A stretch of DNA of 64,000 bases from Planctomycetes bacterium syqfu (GTDB taxonomy: Bacteria; Planctomycetota; Phycisphaerae; Phycisphaerales; Phycisphaeraceae): NCBI GenBank assembly GCA_020974905.1, contig CP087563.1:6324001-6388000 (forward strand). Direction: 5' to 3'. This document shows, piece by piece, positions 10,829 to 19,556 of the stretch. Made by a program: the position numbers and the translations under genes. The notes under the pieces were generated by a model. It was not told the origin of the DNA. It did not search any database and was given only the letters and a program-made list of their open reading frames with translations. Every line of letters begins with the position of its first letter. Positions within the stretch are counted from its first letter, which is position 1.

Positions 10829-13024
10829 TCACGTGGCTTGATTGACTGCTTGAATGAAAAAATCTTGCCACTCGTCAATCGCTTTGCTGTTGGCAAAGAG
10901 AATGTTTGAGCGTGCACTGATACGTTGGCGGACGGCGTTGGCAAAGGACTGGTCGGTTGCCAATCGCACCGCCAATCGCACGTAATCATCGACATCCTTG
11001 GCAATGAGCGACTCAAAGCCCATCTGTTTGTACGCTGCTGTGGTGATCCGACTCTTAAGGTCTTTGCCCGTCAGGGTGACAATCGGTTGTGAGAGTCCCA
11101 GACATTGGAAGGTGGTATTGCCACCGGTGAAATGCAGCGTGTCGAGAATGACTTTGGCATGTTGCACCAACTCAAGGAACATCGGGAAATTCTGTCGGGG
11201 CAGGAAGATGATCCGTCGACTCATCGGCCCGATGAGCTTGTTCCAGCGATTGCGCAACGGCTGAAGCCAGGCATCCTCACGTCCCTGGAAAAAGACGATC
11301 AGGGATGACGCATCAAACTCGATGATTTCTTGAAGGACCTTGTCGAAATCGGGATGGACCTTAAACAGACTTTGGCAGCAAAGGTAGATGTTCGAGCCGT
11401 CATCAATGCCCCAGTGTTCCAGTGGTGTGAGTTTTTCAGCAGGCTTGGGTTTCTCAGGATAGATCGCCAGATTCTCAAAGCGCACGAGCTTTTCAGTGTA
11501 ATGCGCATCACCGTTGGTCGGTTCAAGATGTTTGCTCGACAGGTAGTAGTCGATGGTGTCAATGCCGGTGGTCACTGGGTGCCCCCACCAGGCGCACTGG
11601 ACTTTGGCAAGACGGGCAAAGGCAAGAAAGTAGGTCATCGGTTCCATGCCGATGTCAGGGTAGAGAACAATGTCGGGTTTCTGCGAACTGATTTGATGTC
11701 GCGCCGCCTGCAAATCCGGGGGCAGGACGGCGTGGTGCACGGCCTTGGCATTGATGGCGGTACTGATCTGGTCGGTCTTGTTGGATACATGGAAGACCGA
11801 CAGCTCAAAACGACTGGCATCAAGCTGTTGGGCCAGTCCGAGCATGAACATGCCGATGGTGTGATTGTTCAGATACTTGGAGACTATGGCAATGCGGATC
11901 GGCGCGTTGGGATTGTGCGGTTGATCGACATGCGGCGCCTGCCAACTGAGCATCGGTGAAGCCTGTCGATAGAGTTTGCCCAGCGATTCAAGGATCGGTT
12001 TGTCATTGCGCCCGTGATACGCCAGGTAAAACGGTGTCGCCGCGACTTCCTTGAGTGGATCGACAATGGTGGCCTGTTCCTGTGTCAGGCGGGTAATGGT
12101 ATGTTCGAGCGTCTGCCGCGCCATATCGATTTGCTCAATGTCGTGAACAACAATGGGTAAGGCCAGGGCGCGTTTGAGTTTCAAACCGGGGATCGCTTTT
12201 TCGGGACTGCATTTGATCGCTTCATCGTAGGCCATCAAAGCATGGCCGGGATTGTTGAGCTGCTGCTGAATCTCACCACGACGTGCCCATGCCATCGCAT
12301 GCTCCGGGTGCAGGGCGATGATCTGCTGGAGTCTGCTGTCAGCTTCGGTGAGTTGGCCTTCACGTTTGAGGATCACCGCCAATTGGTATCGCGGTTGCGG
12401 GTCGGTTTTATGAAGTTGGCAGGCATGCTTGAGCGTGTCGATAGCCTGGGATGTTTGTCCCATCGCATCTTGAATCATGGCAAGATTGCAATGGGCCGGC
12501 AGATGCTCGGGGACCAATGCCAAGGCACGCTGCAGATAAGCCTGCGCCTGTTTGAGTTGACCTTGCCCCAGTAGCAGACCCGCGAGATTGTTCAGACTTG
12601 GGACGTGGTCGGGTTCGAGGTTGAGCAGTTGCATGTATTGACCGATGGCATCGTCAATCTTGCCCTGGTCTTCAAGCATGGCTGCAAGCTGGATGCGCGC
12701 GGGATGGAGTTTGGGGTCGAGTTTGATGGCGGTGAGTAAATGCCTCTGGGCCTGCTCGCGATCACCTGTCGCGATCATGCTTGATGCCAGGGCATGGTGT
12801 GCCTGGGGCGACTCCGGATCCAGTGCCAGGGCTTTTTGCAGCGTGTCGATGGCTTTGGCGTGTTGATTGAGTTGCCCCAACGCCACCCCCAGTAGCTGCA
12901 ACGCCTGCGGATGCTTGTGCTGGGTGGCAGAGAGTATTTTCTGATAATGCATCACCGCCTGCTGCACCTGCCCAGCCCGGTGCAGCGAAACCGCGTGTTC
13001 CAGCACTTGTTCGATCGTTGCCAT
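10829..13024 (-). CDS. TPR protein with OGT/SPINDLY-like glycosyltransferase domain (GT41)
   Basis: A 731-residue protein. Residues about 5-290 are a series of tetratricopeptide repeats (motifs such as HPEHAMAWARRGEIQ and DPESPQAHHALASSM). From about residue 350 comes a two-lobed glycosyltransferase like the catalytic part of O-GlcNAc transferase/SPINDLY, with PIRIAIVSKYLNNHTIGMF, VQCAWWGHPVTTGIDTIDYY and TGGNTTFQCLGLSQPIVTL as conserved blocks; the last forms the UDP-sugar site in the family. Bacterial members transfer sugars to proteins or glycolipids in the cytoplasm. The ATG at 13024 was preferred over a GTG 24 bases upstream because the protein then starts MATIEQVLEHAV, typical of TPR members. 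Acceptor unknown. Confidence 0.9.
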   Translation of the reverse strand: MATIEQVLEHAVSLHRAGQVQQAVMHYQKILSATQHKHPQALQLLGVALGQLNQHAKAIDTLQKALALDPESPQAHHALASSMIATGDREQAQRHLLTAIKLDPKLHPARIQLAAMLEDQGKIDDAIGQYMQLLNLEPDHVPSLNNLAGLLLGQGQLKQAQAYLQRALALVPEHLPAHCNLAMIQDAMGQTSQAIDTLKHACQLHKTDPQPRYQLAVILKREGQLTEADSRLQQIIALHPEHAMAWARRGEIQQQLNNPGHALMAYDEAIKCSPEKAIPGLKLKRALALPIVVHDIEQIDMARQTLEHTITRLTQEQATIVDPLKEVAATPFYLAYHGRNDKPILESLGKLYRQASPMLSWQAPHVDQPHNPNAPIRIAIVSKYLNNHTIGMFMLGLAQQLDASRFELSVFHVSNKTDQISTAINAKAVHHAVLPPDLQAARHQISSQKPDIVLYPDIGMEPMTYFLAFARLAKVQCAWWGHPVTTGIDTIDYYLSSKHLEPTNGDAHYTEKLVRFENLAIYPEKPKPAEKLTPLEHWGIDDGSNIYLCCQSLFKVHPDFDKVLQEIIEFDASSLIVFFQGREDAWLQPLRNRWNKLIGPMSRRIIFLPRQNFPMFLELVQHAKVILDTLHFTGGNTTFQCLGLSQPIVTLTGKDLKSRITTAAYKQMGFESLIAKDVDDYVRLAVRLATDQSFANAVRQRISARSNILFANSKAIDEWQDFFIQAVNQAT

Positions 13025-13135
13025 GCTCAGGTTATCGGCCAGATCCACAACTCAGCGACAATCACGCAAATCAGCCAAGATGTTATGAGTCGATCTGACT
13101 TGTATTTTTTCTCTGATGCGACCAATGTAACCAAC

Positions 13136-13327
13136 CTATTGTCTGATTGATGTTCGATTGCTCTGATGCTGCTGGATGTGCTCCAAAAGTTTGGCAGGAA
13201 TCGGTCGACAGGCACAATGTTTCTGATGTTCCAAATGCCAGGCAATACGTTGCTCCAAGGTTGCCTTATGTGGCATTGGGTTTTCCTGATGCCAGTCTCG
13301 GTTGAGTTTGGGACGTTTGCTTGACAT
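13136..13327 (-). CDS. Small conserved-looking protein with WHLEHQKHCACRPIP motif
   Basis: A 63-residue protein, MSSKRPKLNRDWHQENP..., ending in EHIQQHQSNRTSIRQ. The core, RIAWHLEHQKHCACRPIP, has a dense set of His, Cys and Trp that looks like a small conserved domain; I recall similar short hypothetical proteins in other bacteria but cannot verify this. GGAAAA lies before the ATG. It is short and lies about 110 bases upstream of the TPR glycosyltransferase in the same direction, so the two may share a transcript. Metal binding by the H-C-A-C group is possible but unproven. Confidence 0.6.
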   Translation of the reverse strand: MSSKRPKLNRDWHQENPMPHKATLEQRIAWHLEHQKHCACRPIPAKLLEHIQQHQSNRTSIRQ

Positions 13328-13475
13328 AAGGTTTTCCGTTGGCGGGAAACTGACGCGACCGTCAAATTACAGGGCTTAGCGGCATTGTATCACCATTAAT
13401 CGGCATATTGAAAACGATTGGAAAGGAACAAAGTTTGCGACCCATCTGAGTTTATAAGGTGAAGATTGGCGGTAC

Positions 13476-14318
13476 TCATACATTTGAGGATTGCTCATGG
13501 CGTGCCGGCCGAGGCGAACGTCGTATATGGCTGCGTGGGGATTGATGGAAACGCCCATGGCCTGGCCGGTCGGAAGGACGTGACGGTTGAGGCGTATTGC
13601 GTCCGTGGTTGTTTGTGTCTGCGATACCGATGCTTTGCGTCTGCTCATAGCCACCAGCGGCGATGTCTCCAAAGGTATGAGGCAGGGAACTTTCAGGGGC
13701 GGGGGACCAGCAGGTGCGCTGCCAGATTTGCACCGTGGCTTGGGGGAGTTGGCGCTGATGCTGGTAAAACCAGCGGTGAAGTTGGTCGGCAGCAGGATGG
13801 CTGGCCAACTGTGGGTCGTCTGAAAGTAGCAGCAGTACATACGCCCAATCCAGCGCGTCGGACTGCGTGAGCAGTGGGGTTTGATCGGGGTTGCAGCAAG
13901 TCAGGCCGTGCTTGGCTTCGTCATTGAGCATGGTGAGCATGGCCGACTTGGCGGACTCATACGCTTGATTAACGGTTTGAGGGCGACTTGCAGGCAGGCT
14001 ACCCAGGGGAGCCATATTCAGGACACTGTGCAACGCTGCCAACCCACAGCCAGTGGGCAGGGGGGTAAACCCGAAGGAGCCGTCCGCTTCCTGGGCTTGA
14101 AGTAGGAAATCGACCATCTTGCCGGTTGTGGCATTCGGACGGCCGTAGGTGACTTCCAGGGAGCGTTTGAGAGCCAATGAGGTCGCACAGACCGGGTGTG
14201 ACTGCAGGTGGTCTGCAAGCGACTGGGGCAGCTGCATGCCGTTGTGAAGGACACTTTTGAGAAGCAGATCAAACCGGCCGGTGGTGAACTGGCGTTGCAT
14301 GTGCTGAAGGCTGAACAT
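13476..14318 (-). CDS. Terpenoid-cyclase/prenyltransferase-like alpha-toroid protein, probable frameshift
   Basis: About 280 residues from an ATG at 14318 with AAGGAG eight bases upstream. Residues about 95-140 contain MVDFLLQAQEADGSFGFTPL, the QxxDGSF repeat of squalene-hopene cyclase and prenyltransferase alpha/alpha toroids; a second helical block follows. Up to about base 13615 the translation is good protein, then it turns into a run rich in Arg, Pro, Ser and His (RSHIRRSPRPARHEQ). The next frame instead becomes protein-like from the same point (DAIRLNRHVLPTGQAMGVSI), with GC-rich third codon positions, and runs to 13376. This suggests a one-base indel near 13,600-13,640, real or from sequencing. 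The upstream end of the long open frame (to 14417) lacks a good start. Confidence 0.65.
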   Translation of the reverse strand: MFSLQHMQRQFTTGRFDLLLKSVLHNGMQLPQSLADHLQSHPVCATSLALKRSLEVTYGRPNATTGKMVDFLLQAQEADGSFGFTPLPTGCGLAALHSVLNMAPLGSLPASRPQTVNQAYESAKSAMLTMLNDEAKHGLTCCNPDQTPLLTQSDALDWAYVLLLLSDDPQLASHPAADQLHRWFYQHQRQLPQATVQIWQRTCWSPAPESSLPHTFGDIAAGGYEQTQSIGIADTNNHGRNTPQPSRPSDRPGHGRFHQSPRSHIRRSPRPARHEQSSNV

Positions 14319-14908
14319 GAGGTGCTCCTTGTGTTTGGTCTTTGTATGGCACCTATCATCACCCGAACGAATGGGTTTGTCAAGAAAAATTTTCAGTTTT
14401 TGTTTGGTGTTGTTCAAGGTGACCCAAAAAACAAATCACGGATTCCAGTGATCAAAACTGAGTCTGAAAACATGACATGAATGAAGTGAGGGACAGTAGA
14501 AGGTCCTGGTCTTGGTCTGTCCTAGATTGTTTTGAAATTTGGTCCATTGCTTTGCGATGCAGTATTGCGATGCTACACAAGACTGAAACTTCATTGTAGT
14601 TTATCGCTACAGGTAATTTGAAAACGATCTACGTGACGTTTGGCTACATGCAGGGAATGTGTTAGCCGTAACGTTCATATCGAACTTGTCAGGGCGTGAA
14701 GATCATTGCATTTTCCATTTGTCCGACTGATGGCGGTGCAACATTCAGATCCAACTGATTCGCGCAAGGTGGTGTTTCCAGAAAGCGGACATGCTTTTTA
14801 GAAAACGGACAATTCTCAATGCCAATGTGCATTGTGGCGTGATACTTGGGTTATCAATGAGCGATTGGCAGAAGCGAGAATTGTGAGGGATTGGATCAAG
14901 CCAGCGCA

Positions 14909-14958
14909 TAAAAAAAGTGGGCAGGTCAGATCCGGTAGCATTGATCTGACTTACCCAC
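14909..14958 (-). terminator. Intrinsic terminator on the minus strand with no upstream gene
   Basis: Stem GTGGG plus GTCAGATC pairs with GATCTGAC plus CCCAC across a 3x3 internal loop, with a 10-nt apical loop. The A-run at 14910-14916 gives a U-run on the minus strand. Confidence 0.6.
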
Positions 14959-15356
14959 CTGCCGTAAAAAAGTCAGTTTTCCCTTTGCCCAAGGCACTTC
15001 TTGAGTTCACTGACTATGGACCGGAAGGGCGACAGCTCGGCACTTGCATGATTATCGTATACATCAATCGATTTGCACAGTCTCAGCTAGTGTGAGACTG
15101 GTGATAGAAAACTTTACAGGGTGGGGCTACCCGCGTGAATAAACCGAACTAAACGCGACATCCAGTCAGGTTGTCGCTAAGTCATCAGGGGCGGCATTGA
15201 ATATTATGTTCATCCAAAATGGTTGAATCTGTCAAGCATTTGGGATGCATTGGATTCAAAAAAGATGACATTTTTACGATTGGTTTGACCATGTATGAAT
15301 GCCTTGAAATGCAGTGTTTTTCAGTGTCATTTAAACCGGTCATGTTGCAACGCGCA

Positions 15357-15441
15357 TAAAAAAACCTCCGCCACAGGGCTCCGATTCCTGTGGGCGGAGG
15401 TGCGCCACGGCTGCTTGAGAGCATCGGCCGTTTTCATTTGA
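15357..15441 (-). ncRNA. Candidate small RNA of about 85 nt
   Basis: On the minus strand a promoter (15448-15477) is followed by two hairpins and a U-run. The first hairpin pairs ACGGC-TGCT with AGCA-GCCGT around a 4-nt loop with a 3-nt bulge (15407-15431). The second is a strong terminator: CCTCCGCC plus ACAGG with CCTGT plus GGCGGAGG, one bulged G, followed by seven U (15358-15400). There is no open frame of size. No known RNA family was recognised. Its position between a cyclase-like gene and mutT gives no hint of target. Confidence 0.6.
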
Positions 15442-15447
15442 CAATCT

Positions 15448-15477
15448 ATCCTATCCATCTGTTTAAGAACCTGTCAA
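15448..15477 (-). promoter_or_regulatory. Promoter of the candidate small RNA
   Basis: Perfect -35 TTGACA (plus strand TGTCAA at 15472-15477), 18-base spacer, TAGGAT as -10 (plus strand 15448-15453, four of six). Start of transcription would be near 15441. Confidence 0.55.
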
Positions 15478-15665
15478 CGGGTCGGATGATGTAAAATGAA
15501 AATGTTATAAATAACCTTGTTCACTGTATTTGTATTTTGTCAGGGTCGATCTGTGTTCACTGATAAATGGCACCGACACCCAAATTGCCAAAGCGCATTA
15601 ACTACTTGATGAATCGAGTTTTGAGCCCTTGAATCTCAAATCGTCGTCCGATAATCTAAGGACTT

Positions 15666-16085
15666 ATGACAAAAAAACAGGTTCATGTTGCATTGGGATT
15701 AGTTTGTTGCAAAAAGTCACAAACAAGCCAAATCCTCGTTACAAGACGACCCGATAACACCGTCTTAGGCGGTTACTGGGAGTTTCCAGGCGGGAAAATC
15801 GAAGTCGGCGAATCCCCACAACAGGCACTCACCCGTGAACTCAAAGAGGAAGTCGGACTGCAGGTCAAGCCAGAACATGCACTTAGCGTCGTGGAGCATG
15901 TTTACGATCATGCCCATGTGCATCTGCATCCCTGGCTGTGTCGACATGTGTCCGGTGATGTGGAAAACTTACAAGTATCCGACCATCAATGGGTTAACGT
16001 TGAATCCCTGCAGCAAATCAACTTCCCCCAGGCCAATGCCCCGATTCTCAGGCAACTACAGACGTTTGATTTCTCCAACTGGTGA
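15666..16085 (+). CDS. mutT: 8-oxo-dGTP diphosphatase, Nudix family (MutT)
   Basis: A 139-residue cytoplasmic protein. The full Nudix box Gx5Ex7RExxEExG is at residues 43-64 (within GGKIEVGESPQQALTRELKE), and GGYWEFPGGK before it is typical of MutT/YjhB-type enzymes with a purine nucleotide substrate. MutT hydrolyses 8-oxo-dGTP to the monophosphate and so prevents A-to-C mutations. The length (139) is that of the family (about 130). Its stop overlaps a long but non-coding upstream extension of the following flavoprotein gene; the true start of that gene is about 220 bases further, so the two may be separate units. Confidence 0.9.
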   Translation: MTKKQVHVALGLVCCKKSQTSQILVTRRPDNTVLGGYWEFPGGKIEVGESPQQALTRELKEEVGLQVKPEHALSVVEHVYDHAHVHLHPWLCRHVSGDVENLQVSDHQWVNVESLQQINFPQANAPILRQLQTFDFSNW

Positions 16086-16221
16086 ACAAACATGATTTAG
16101 CGGACCAACAGTGCCAAACGCCAGCAGTCTCCGACCGACATTGTCCTGATTGCGATCAGCGTGACACACTGCTGATTCGAGGCGGCGAGCTGAATAATCC
16201 ATGTTTTCACAAATCAACCCA

Positions 16222-16250
16222 TTGTTTTGTCTTTTTATCGGGGGTATCAT
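16222..16250 (+). promoter_or_regulatory. Candidate promoter for the NfnAB-like pair
   Basis: TTGTTT and TATCAT lie 17 bases apart; the -10 matches five of six positions, the -35 only three. Expected start of transcription is near 16257, 47 bases before the ATG. Confidence 0.35.
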
Positions 16251-16303
16251 TCCCTGTTCAGGTACAAAACAGGACACTACTTTTTCACACCTCGGGACCC
16301 GCC

Positions 16304-17200
16304 ATGTATTTGATCAAAGAAGCACGTTTCCTCGCGCCGGACATCAAGCTGTTTCGCATTGAGGCGCCGCGCATTGCACGCAAACGCAAAGCCGGCCAGT
16401 TCGTCATCGTGCGCGTGCATGATGAAGGCGAACGCATCCCGCTGACCATCGCAGATTCCAACACCGACGACGGCACGGTCACCATCATCGTCCAGAACGC
16501 AGGCAAGACCACGCGACTGCTCAACATGATGGAAGAAGGCGACTCCGTCCTGGACATCGTCGGACCACTTGGTGATCCATCGCACATCGAAAACTTCGGC
16601 ACCTGCGTCGTCATCGGCGGGGGGGTCGGGACAGCCATCGCCTATCCCACCGCAGTGGAGATGAAAACGCAGGGCAACCATGTCATCGGCATCGTCGGTT
16701 CACGTAACAAAGAACTCTTCATCCTTGAAGACGAAATGCGTGCAACCACCGATGCGTTCTATCCCATGACCGACGACGGCAGCTACGGTGAGAAAGGTTT
16801 TGTCACCAACAAGCTCGCTGAGATTTGCGAAAAACAGAAAGTCGATTTCGTGCTTGCTATCGGCCCGATCCCGATGATGCGCGCTGTCGCCAACGTGACG
16901 CGCGACCTGGGCATCAAGACCGTCGTGAGCCTCAACCCCATCATGGTCGATGGCACGGGCATGTGCGGCGGATGTCGTGTTCAGATTGGTGATGAAACGA
17001 AATTTGCCTGTGTCGATGGGCCGGAGTTTGATGCCCACCTGGTTGATTTTGACACGCTCATCGCCCGCAACAGTCTCTACAAGGAAAAAGAGCAGAAGGA
17101 TCTGGCCGAGTTTCAGGCCAACCCTTTGGTTGTGCTTGAGCAAGTCCGTCATCAATGTCGACTGGATCAGGTCGAAGAAGCGATCAAAGCCCGGAACTGA
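16304..17200 (+). CDS. nfnA: NfnA/SudB-like ferredoxin:NADP+ oxidoreductase small subunit
   Basis: A 298-residue flavoprotein from the ATG at 16304, where similarity to the family begins (MYLIKEARFLAPDIKLFRIE). Order: FAD-binding beta barrel with RIPLTIAD (44-51), nucleotide-binding part with VVIGGGVGTAIAYP (about 102-115), and a C-terminal [2Fe-2S] segment with C221, C224 and C236 in GMCGGCRVQIGDETKFAC. With the next gene it forms a heterodimer that oxidises or reduces NADPH, NADH and ferredoxin; in some anaerobes the pair bifurcates electrons, in others it acts as sulfide dehydrogenase. Which reaction runs here cannot be settled from sequence. Confidence 0.9.
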   Translation: MYLIKEARFLAPDIKLFRIEAPRIARKRKAGQFVIVRVHDEGERIPLTIADSNTDDGTVTIIVQNAGKTTRLLNMMEEGDSVLDIVGPLGDPSHIENFGTCVVIGGGVGTAIAYPTAVEMKTQGNHVIGIVGSRNKELFILEDEMRATTDAFYPMTDDGSYGEKGFVTNKLAEICEKQKVDFVLAIGPIPMMRAVANVTRDLGIKTVVSLNPIMVDGTGMCGGCRVQIGDETKFACVDGPEFDAHLVDFDTLIARNSLYKEKEQKDLAEFQANPLVVLEQVRHQCRLDQVEEAIKARN

Positions 17201-17273
17201 TTGTTCAACGATGTTATGATGGTTTGATTCTCTACCCGCCGACGCTTAGATATTTGAAAGTCAACAGACGCTC

Positions 17274-18704
17274 ATGGATCGACTCCCACCCAAAGAACGG
17301 ATGAAGATTTCCCGTAGCAGCATGCCTGAGCAGGATGCAAAGGACCGCGCGCGGAACTTCCTTGAAGTGAACCTGGGCCTGCCGGTGTTGGCAGCCCAGC
17401 ATGAAGCCCAGCGATGCCTGGATTGTGCCGACCCCAAATGCGTGGGCGCCTGTCCCGTGGGCATGCAGATCAACGACGTGGTCACGCTGGTCCTCGATGG
17501 GGACTTCATCGGTGCTGCCAAGAAAATCCGCGAAGACAACGTCCTCCCCGCCGTCACCGGCCGTGTCTGCCCGCAGGAAAATCAATGCGAAGGCGCCTGC
17601 GTGCTGGGTAAGAAAATGGACGCTGTGGCCATCGGCTACATCGAACGCTTCGTCGCAGACTACGAACGTGAAACCGGCAATGTCGGCTTGCCTGATCTCA
17701 AACCATCCACCGGCAAGAAAGTCGCCATCATCGGCTCGGGTCCCGCGGGTCTGTCCTGTGCAGGCGACATGGCCATCAACGGTCATGATGTCACCGTCTT
17801 TGAAGCACTCCACGAAATCGGCGGCGTGCTTGTCTACGGCATCCCCGAGTTCCGTTTGCCCAAGGACATCGTCAAAAACGAAGTCGAAAACATGAAGAAC
17901 ATGGGCATCAAGTTTGAAACCAATGTCGTCGTCGGCAAGACGATCACCATTGACGAACTGATGACCGAAGAAGGCTTTGACTGTGTCTTCATTGCCACCG
18001 GCGCAGGCTTGCCCAAGTTCCTGAAAATCCCCGGCGAACATCTTGGCGGTGTCTACTCGGCCAACGAGTTTCTCACCCGTGTGAATCTCATGAAAGCATA
18101 CGACCCTGAGAAATACGACCAACCGATTTACGACTGTCGTGGCAAGAACGTCGCGGTCGTCGGTGGCGGTAACACGGCCATGGACTCCGTGCGTTCTGCA
18201 CTGCGTCTGGGTGCGAAAAATGCCTACATCATCTACCGTCGCGGTGAAGACGAAATGCCTGCCCGCAAGGAAGAAGTCCACCATGCCAAGGACGAAGGCG
18301 TGCAGTTCATGACGCTGGTCAATCCCGTCTCGTTCCTCGGTGATGAGAAGGGCAATCTCAAGGTTGCACATCTCCAGCGAATGGAACTTGGCGAACCTGA
18401 TGCATCCGGTCGTCGTCGCCCGGTCCCCAAGGAAGGTTCGGACTTTGAAATGCCGTTGGACGTCGCGATCATCGCGGTGGGCACTGGTGCCAACCCGTTG
18501 GTCCAAAGCACCACGCCAGACCTGGATACCACCGACCGCGGCTACATCCTTGCTGATGAAGAGACGCTTGCAACCAGCAAACCCGGCGTCTTTGCAGGCG
18601 GTGACATCGTCAGTGGCAGTGCAACAGTGATTCGCGCAATGGGTGCCGGCCGCAAAGCCGCCAAAGCCATGCACGAATACCTCACCGCCCAAGCCCCGGT
18701 GTAA
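17274..18704 (+). CDS. nfnB: NfnB/SudA-like large subunit (GltD-family flavoprotein)
   Basis: A 476-residue protein. The N-terminal part has two Cys-rich [4Fe-4S] motifs, CLDCADPKCVGACP (about 45-60) and CPQENQCEGAC (about 98-110), as in the glutamate synthase small subunit. Two Rossmann motifs follow: AIIGSGPAGLSCAG for FAD and VAVVGGGNTAMDSVRSA for NAD(P)H. No glutamate synthase large subunit is near, and the partner upstream is the FNR-like small subunit, so the NfnAB/SudAB assignment is much better than GltD. The gap to the small subunit gene is about 70 bases and they are likely cotranscribed. It is expected to shuttle electrons between two FADs and the clusters. Confidence 0.9.
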   Translation: MDRLPPKERMKISRSSMPEQDAKDRARNFLEVNLGLPVLAAQHEAQRCLDCADPKCVGACPVGMQINDVVTLVLDGDFIGAAKKIREDNVLPAVTGRVCPQENQCEGACVLGKKMDAVAIGYIERFVADYERETGNVGLPDLKPSTGKKVAIIGSGPAGLSCAGDMAINGHDVTVFEALHEIGGVLVYGIPEFRLPKDIVKNEVENMKNMGIKFETNVVVGKTITIDELMTEEGFDCVFIATGAGLPKFLKIPGEHLGGVYSANEFLTRVNLMKAYDPEKYDQPIYDCRGKNVAVVGGGNTAMDSVRSALRLGAKNAYIIYRRGEDEMPARKEEVHHAKDEGVQFMTLVNPVSFLGDEKGNLKVAHLQRMELGEPDASGRRRPVPKEGSDFEMPLDVAIIAVGTGANPLVQSTTPDLDTTDRGYILADEETLATSKPGVFAGGDIVSGSATVIRAMGAGRKAAKAMHEYLTAQAPV

Positions 18705-19151
18705 ATCGGTAACACAAATCGTTTCGCCTGGATCGTGATTGAATAAGTGATCACAGTAAACTGCTTTGCCGTTTCAGCATTGCGTCGCAATGCAGCTATG
18801 TCATTATGTGATACGAATGTGATTTGAACCGCTATAGCTGCGTTGCAACGCGACGCTGTATCGCGAAGCGATAAAACACAATTAGTCTTGATTCAACAGC
18901 CGCGAGTTGACAGCTCGCGCGTGTCTTGTGTGGATCGTTTGTTTGACGCACAATCACAGACGCACAGCCAAGTCTGGCTGCGGCTATTGAATGACAAGTC
19001 CTGAATTGAAATGACTCTTTTAAATCACAAGCCGCCAGTTGAAAGCTGCAAGCTTGAATCTGACGGGTTTTGTTTTGCATACGCCTGTGATCCATCAGAT
19101 TCATCCCTTCGGTCTTCATCTGACGGCTTGTGTCTTGGTAAAATCTCATTT
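18705..19151. other. Intergenic region with short inverted repeats
   Basis: No gene is visible. The region holds a 42-base repeat (18891-18932, with GCGAGTTGACAG) that recurs at 60581-60622 as GCGAGATGACAG, and family B copy 1 (19026-19132). Confidence 0.5.
19026..19132. repeat. Inverted repeat, family B copy 1
   Basis: Outer arms CACAAGCCGCCAG and TGACGGCTTGTG with inner arms GAATCTGACGG and CCATCAGATTC. The same pattern recurs at 30477-30589 (complete) and 63171-63204 (half). This copy is diverged inside. Confidence 0.7.
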
Positions 19152-19529
19152 GTGAAACCATCATCCATTTCGAGCTATCTCGCTAAACGCATCCGCGCGT
19201 TTCGCTGCGCCTTTGTCGGAGTGTATGTGTTATTGCGTGACGAACCGCATGCGAAGATTCACCTGTTGGCAACGGTGATTGTCATCACGTTGGGCATCAC
19301 ATTACACGTCTCAAAGAACGATTGGTTGTGGCTGACGGTTGCAATCACCAGTGTGTGGACTGCGGAGGCATTTAACGCAGCCATCGAGCGGTTGGCAGAT
19401 CGCATCACCTCGGAACATGATGCGCAAATTGGCACAGTCAAAGACATCGCAGCTGGAGCGGTGTTGGTCACATGTCTTGGGGCGGTGGTGATTGGGGTGA
19501 TGATTTTTCTGCCGAGTTTGGTATCTTGA
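19152..19529 (+). CDS. dgkA: Diacylglycerol kinase, prokaryotic DgkA type
   Basis: About 125 residues from a GTG at 19152. RIRAFRCAFVGVYVLLRDEP and HAKIHLLATVIVI form the first amphipathic and membrane helices; WTAEAFNAAIERLADRI with NAAIE is the catalytic signature, and a third helix closes the protein. It phosphorylates diacylglycerol or undecaprenol at the inner membrane; in Gram-positive-like members undecaprenol is preferred. The region upstream of the GTG in the same frame belongs to family B repeat and is not coding. Length equals that of the family. Confidence 0.9.
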   Translation: MKPSSISSYLAKRIRAFRCAFVGVYVLLRDEPHAKIHLLATVIVITLGITLHVSKNDWLWLTVAITSVWTAEAFNAAIERLADRITSEHDAQIGTVKDIAAGAVLVTCLGAVVIGVMIFLPSLVS

Positions 19530-19556
19530 AGTTCATCTCATTTCTTGGGGATATGC

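Larger units (their letters stand above)
14319..15665. other. 1.3-kb region without a protein gene, containing minus-strand RNA signals
   Basis: No frame here looks coding. Two intrinsic terminators pointing along the minus strand (14909-14958 and 15358-15400) have no protein gene upstream of them, and the second follows a consensus promoter at short distance, giving the small RNA candidate listed separately. A perfect 8-bp hairpin (CAGTCTCA/TGAGACTG, 15078-15100) lies between the two. Confidence 0.6.

Noticed and set aside
14832-15095. 87-codon plus-strand frame in the gene-free region
   Set aside because: Contains the terminator hairpin at 14909-14958 and has no ribosome binding site or similarity.
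16082-16303. Upstream extension of nfnA overlapping the mutT stop
   Set aside because: Not protein-like and outside the family's conserved start; the ATG at 16304 begins the conserved domain.
17232-18692. A 486-codon minus-strand frame opposite nfnB
   Set aside because: Complement of a clearly coding flavoprotein gene; Asp, His and Phe-rich translation typical of antisense frames.
17274-18704. Annotation as glutamate synthase small subunit
   Set aside because: No large subunit nearby and an FNR-like partner upstream; NfnAB/SudAB fits better.
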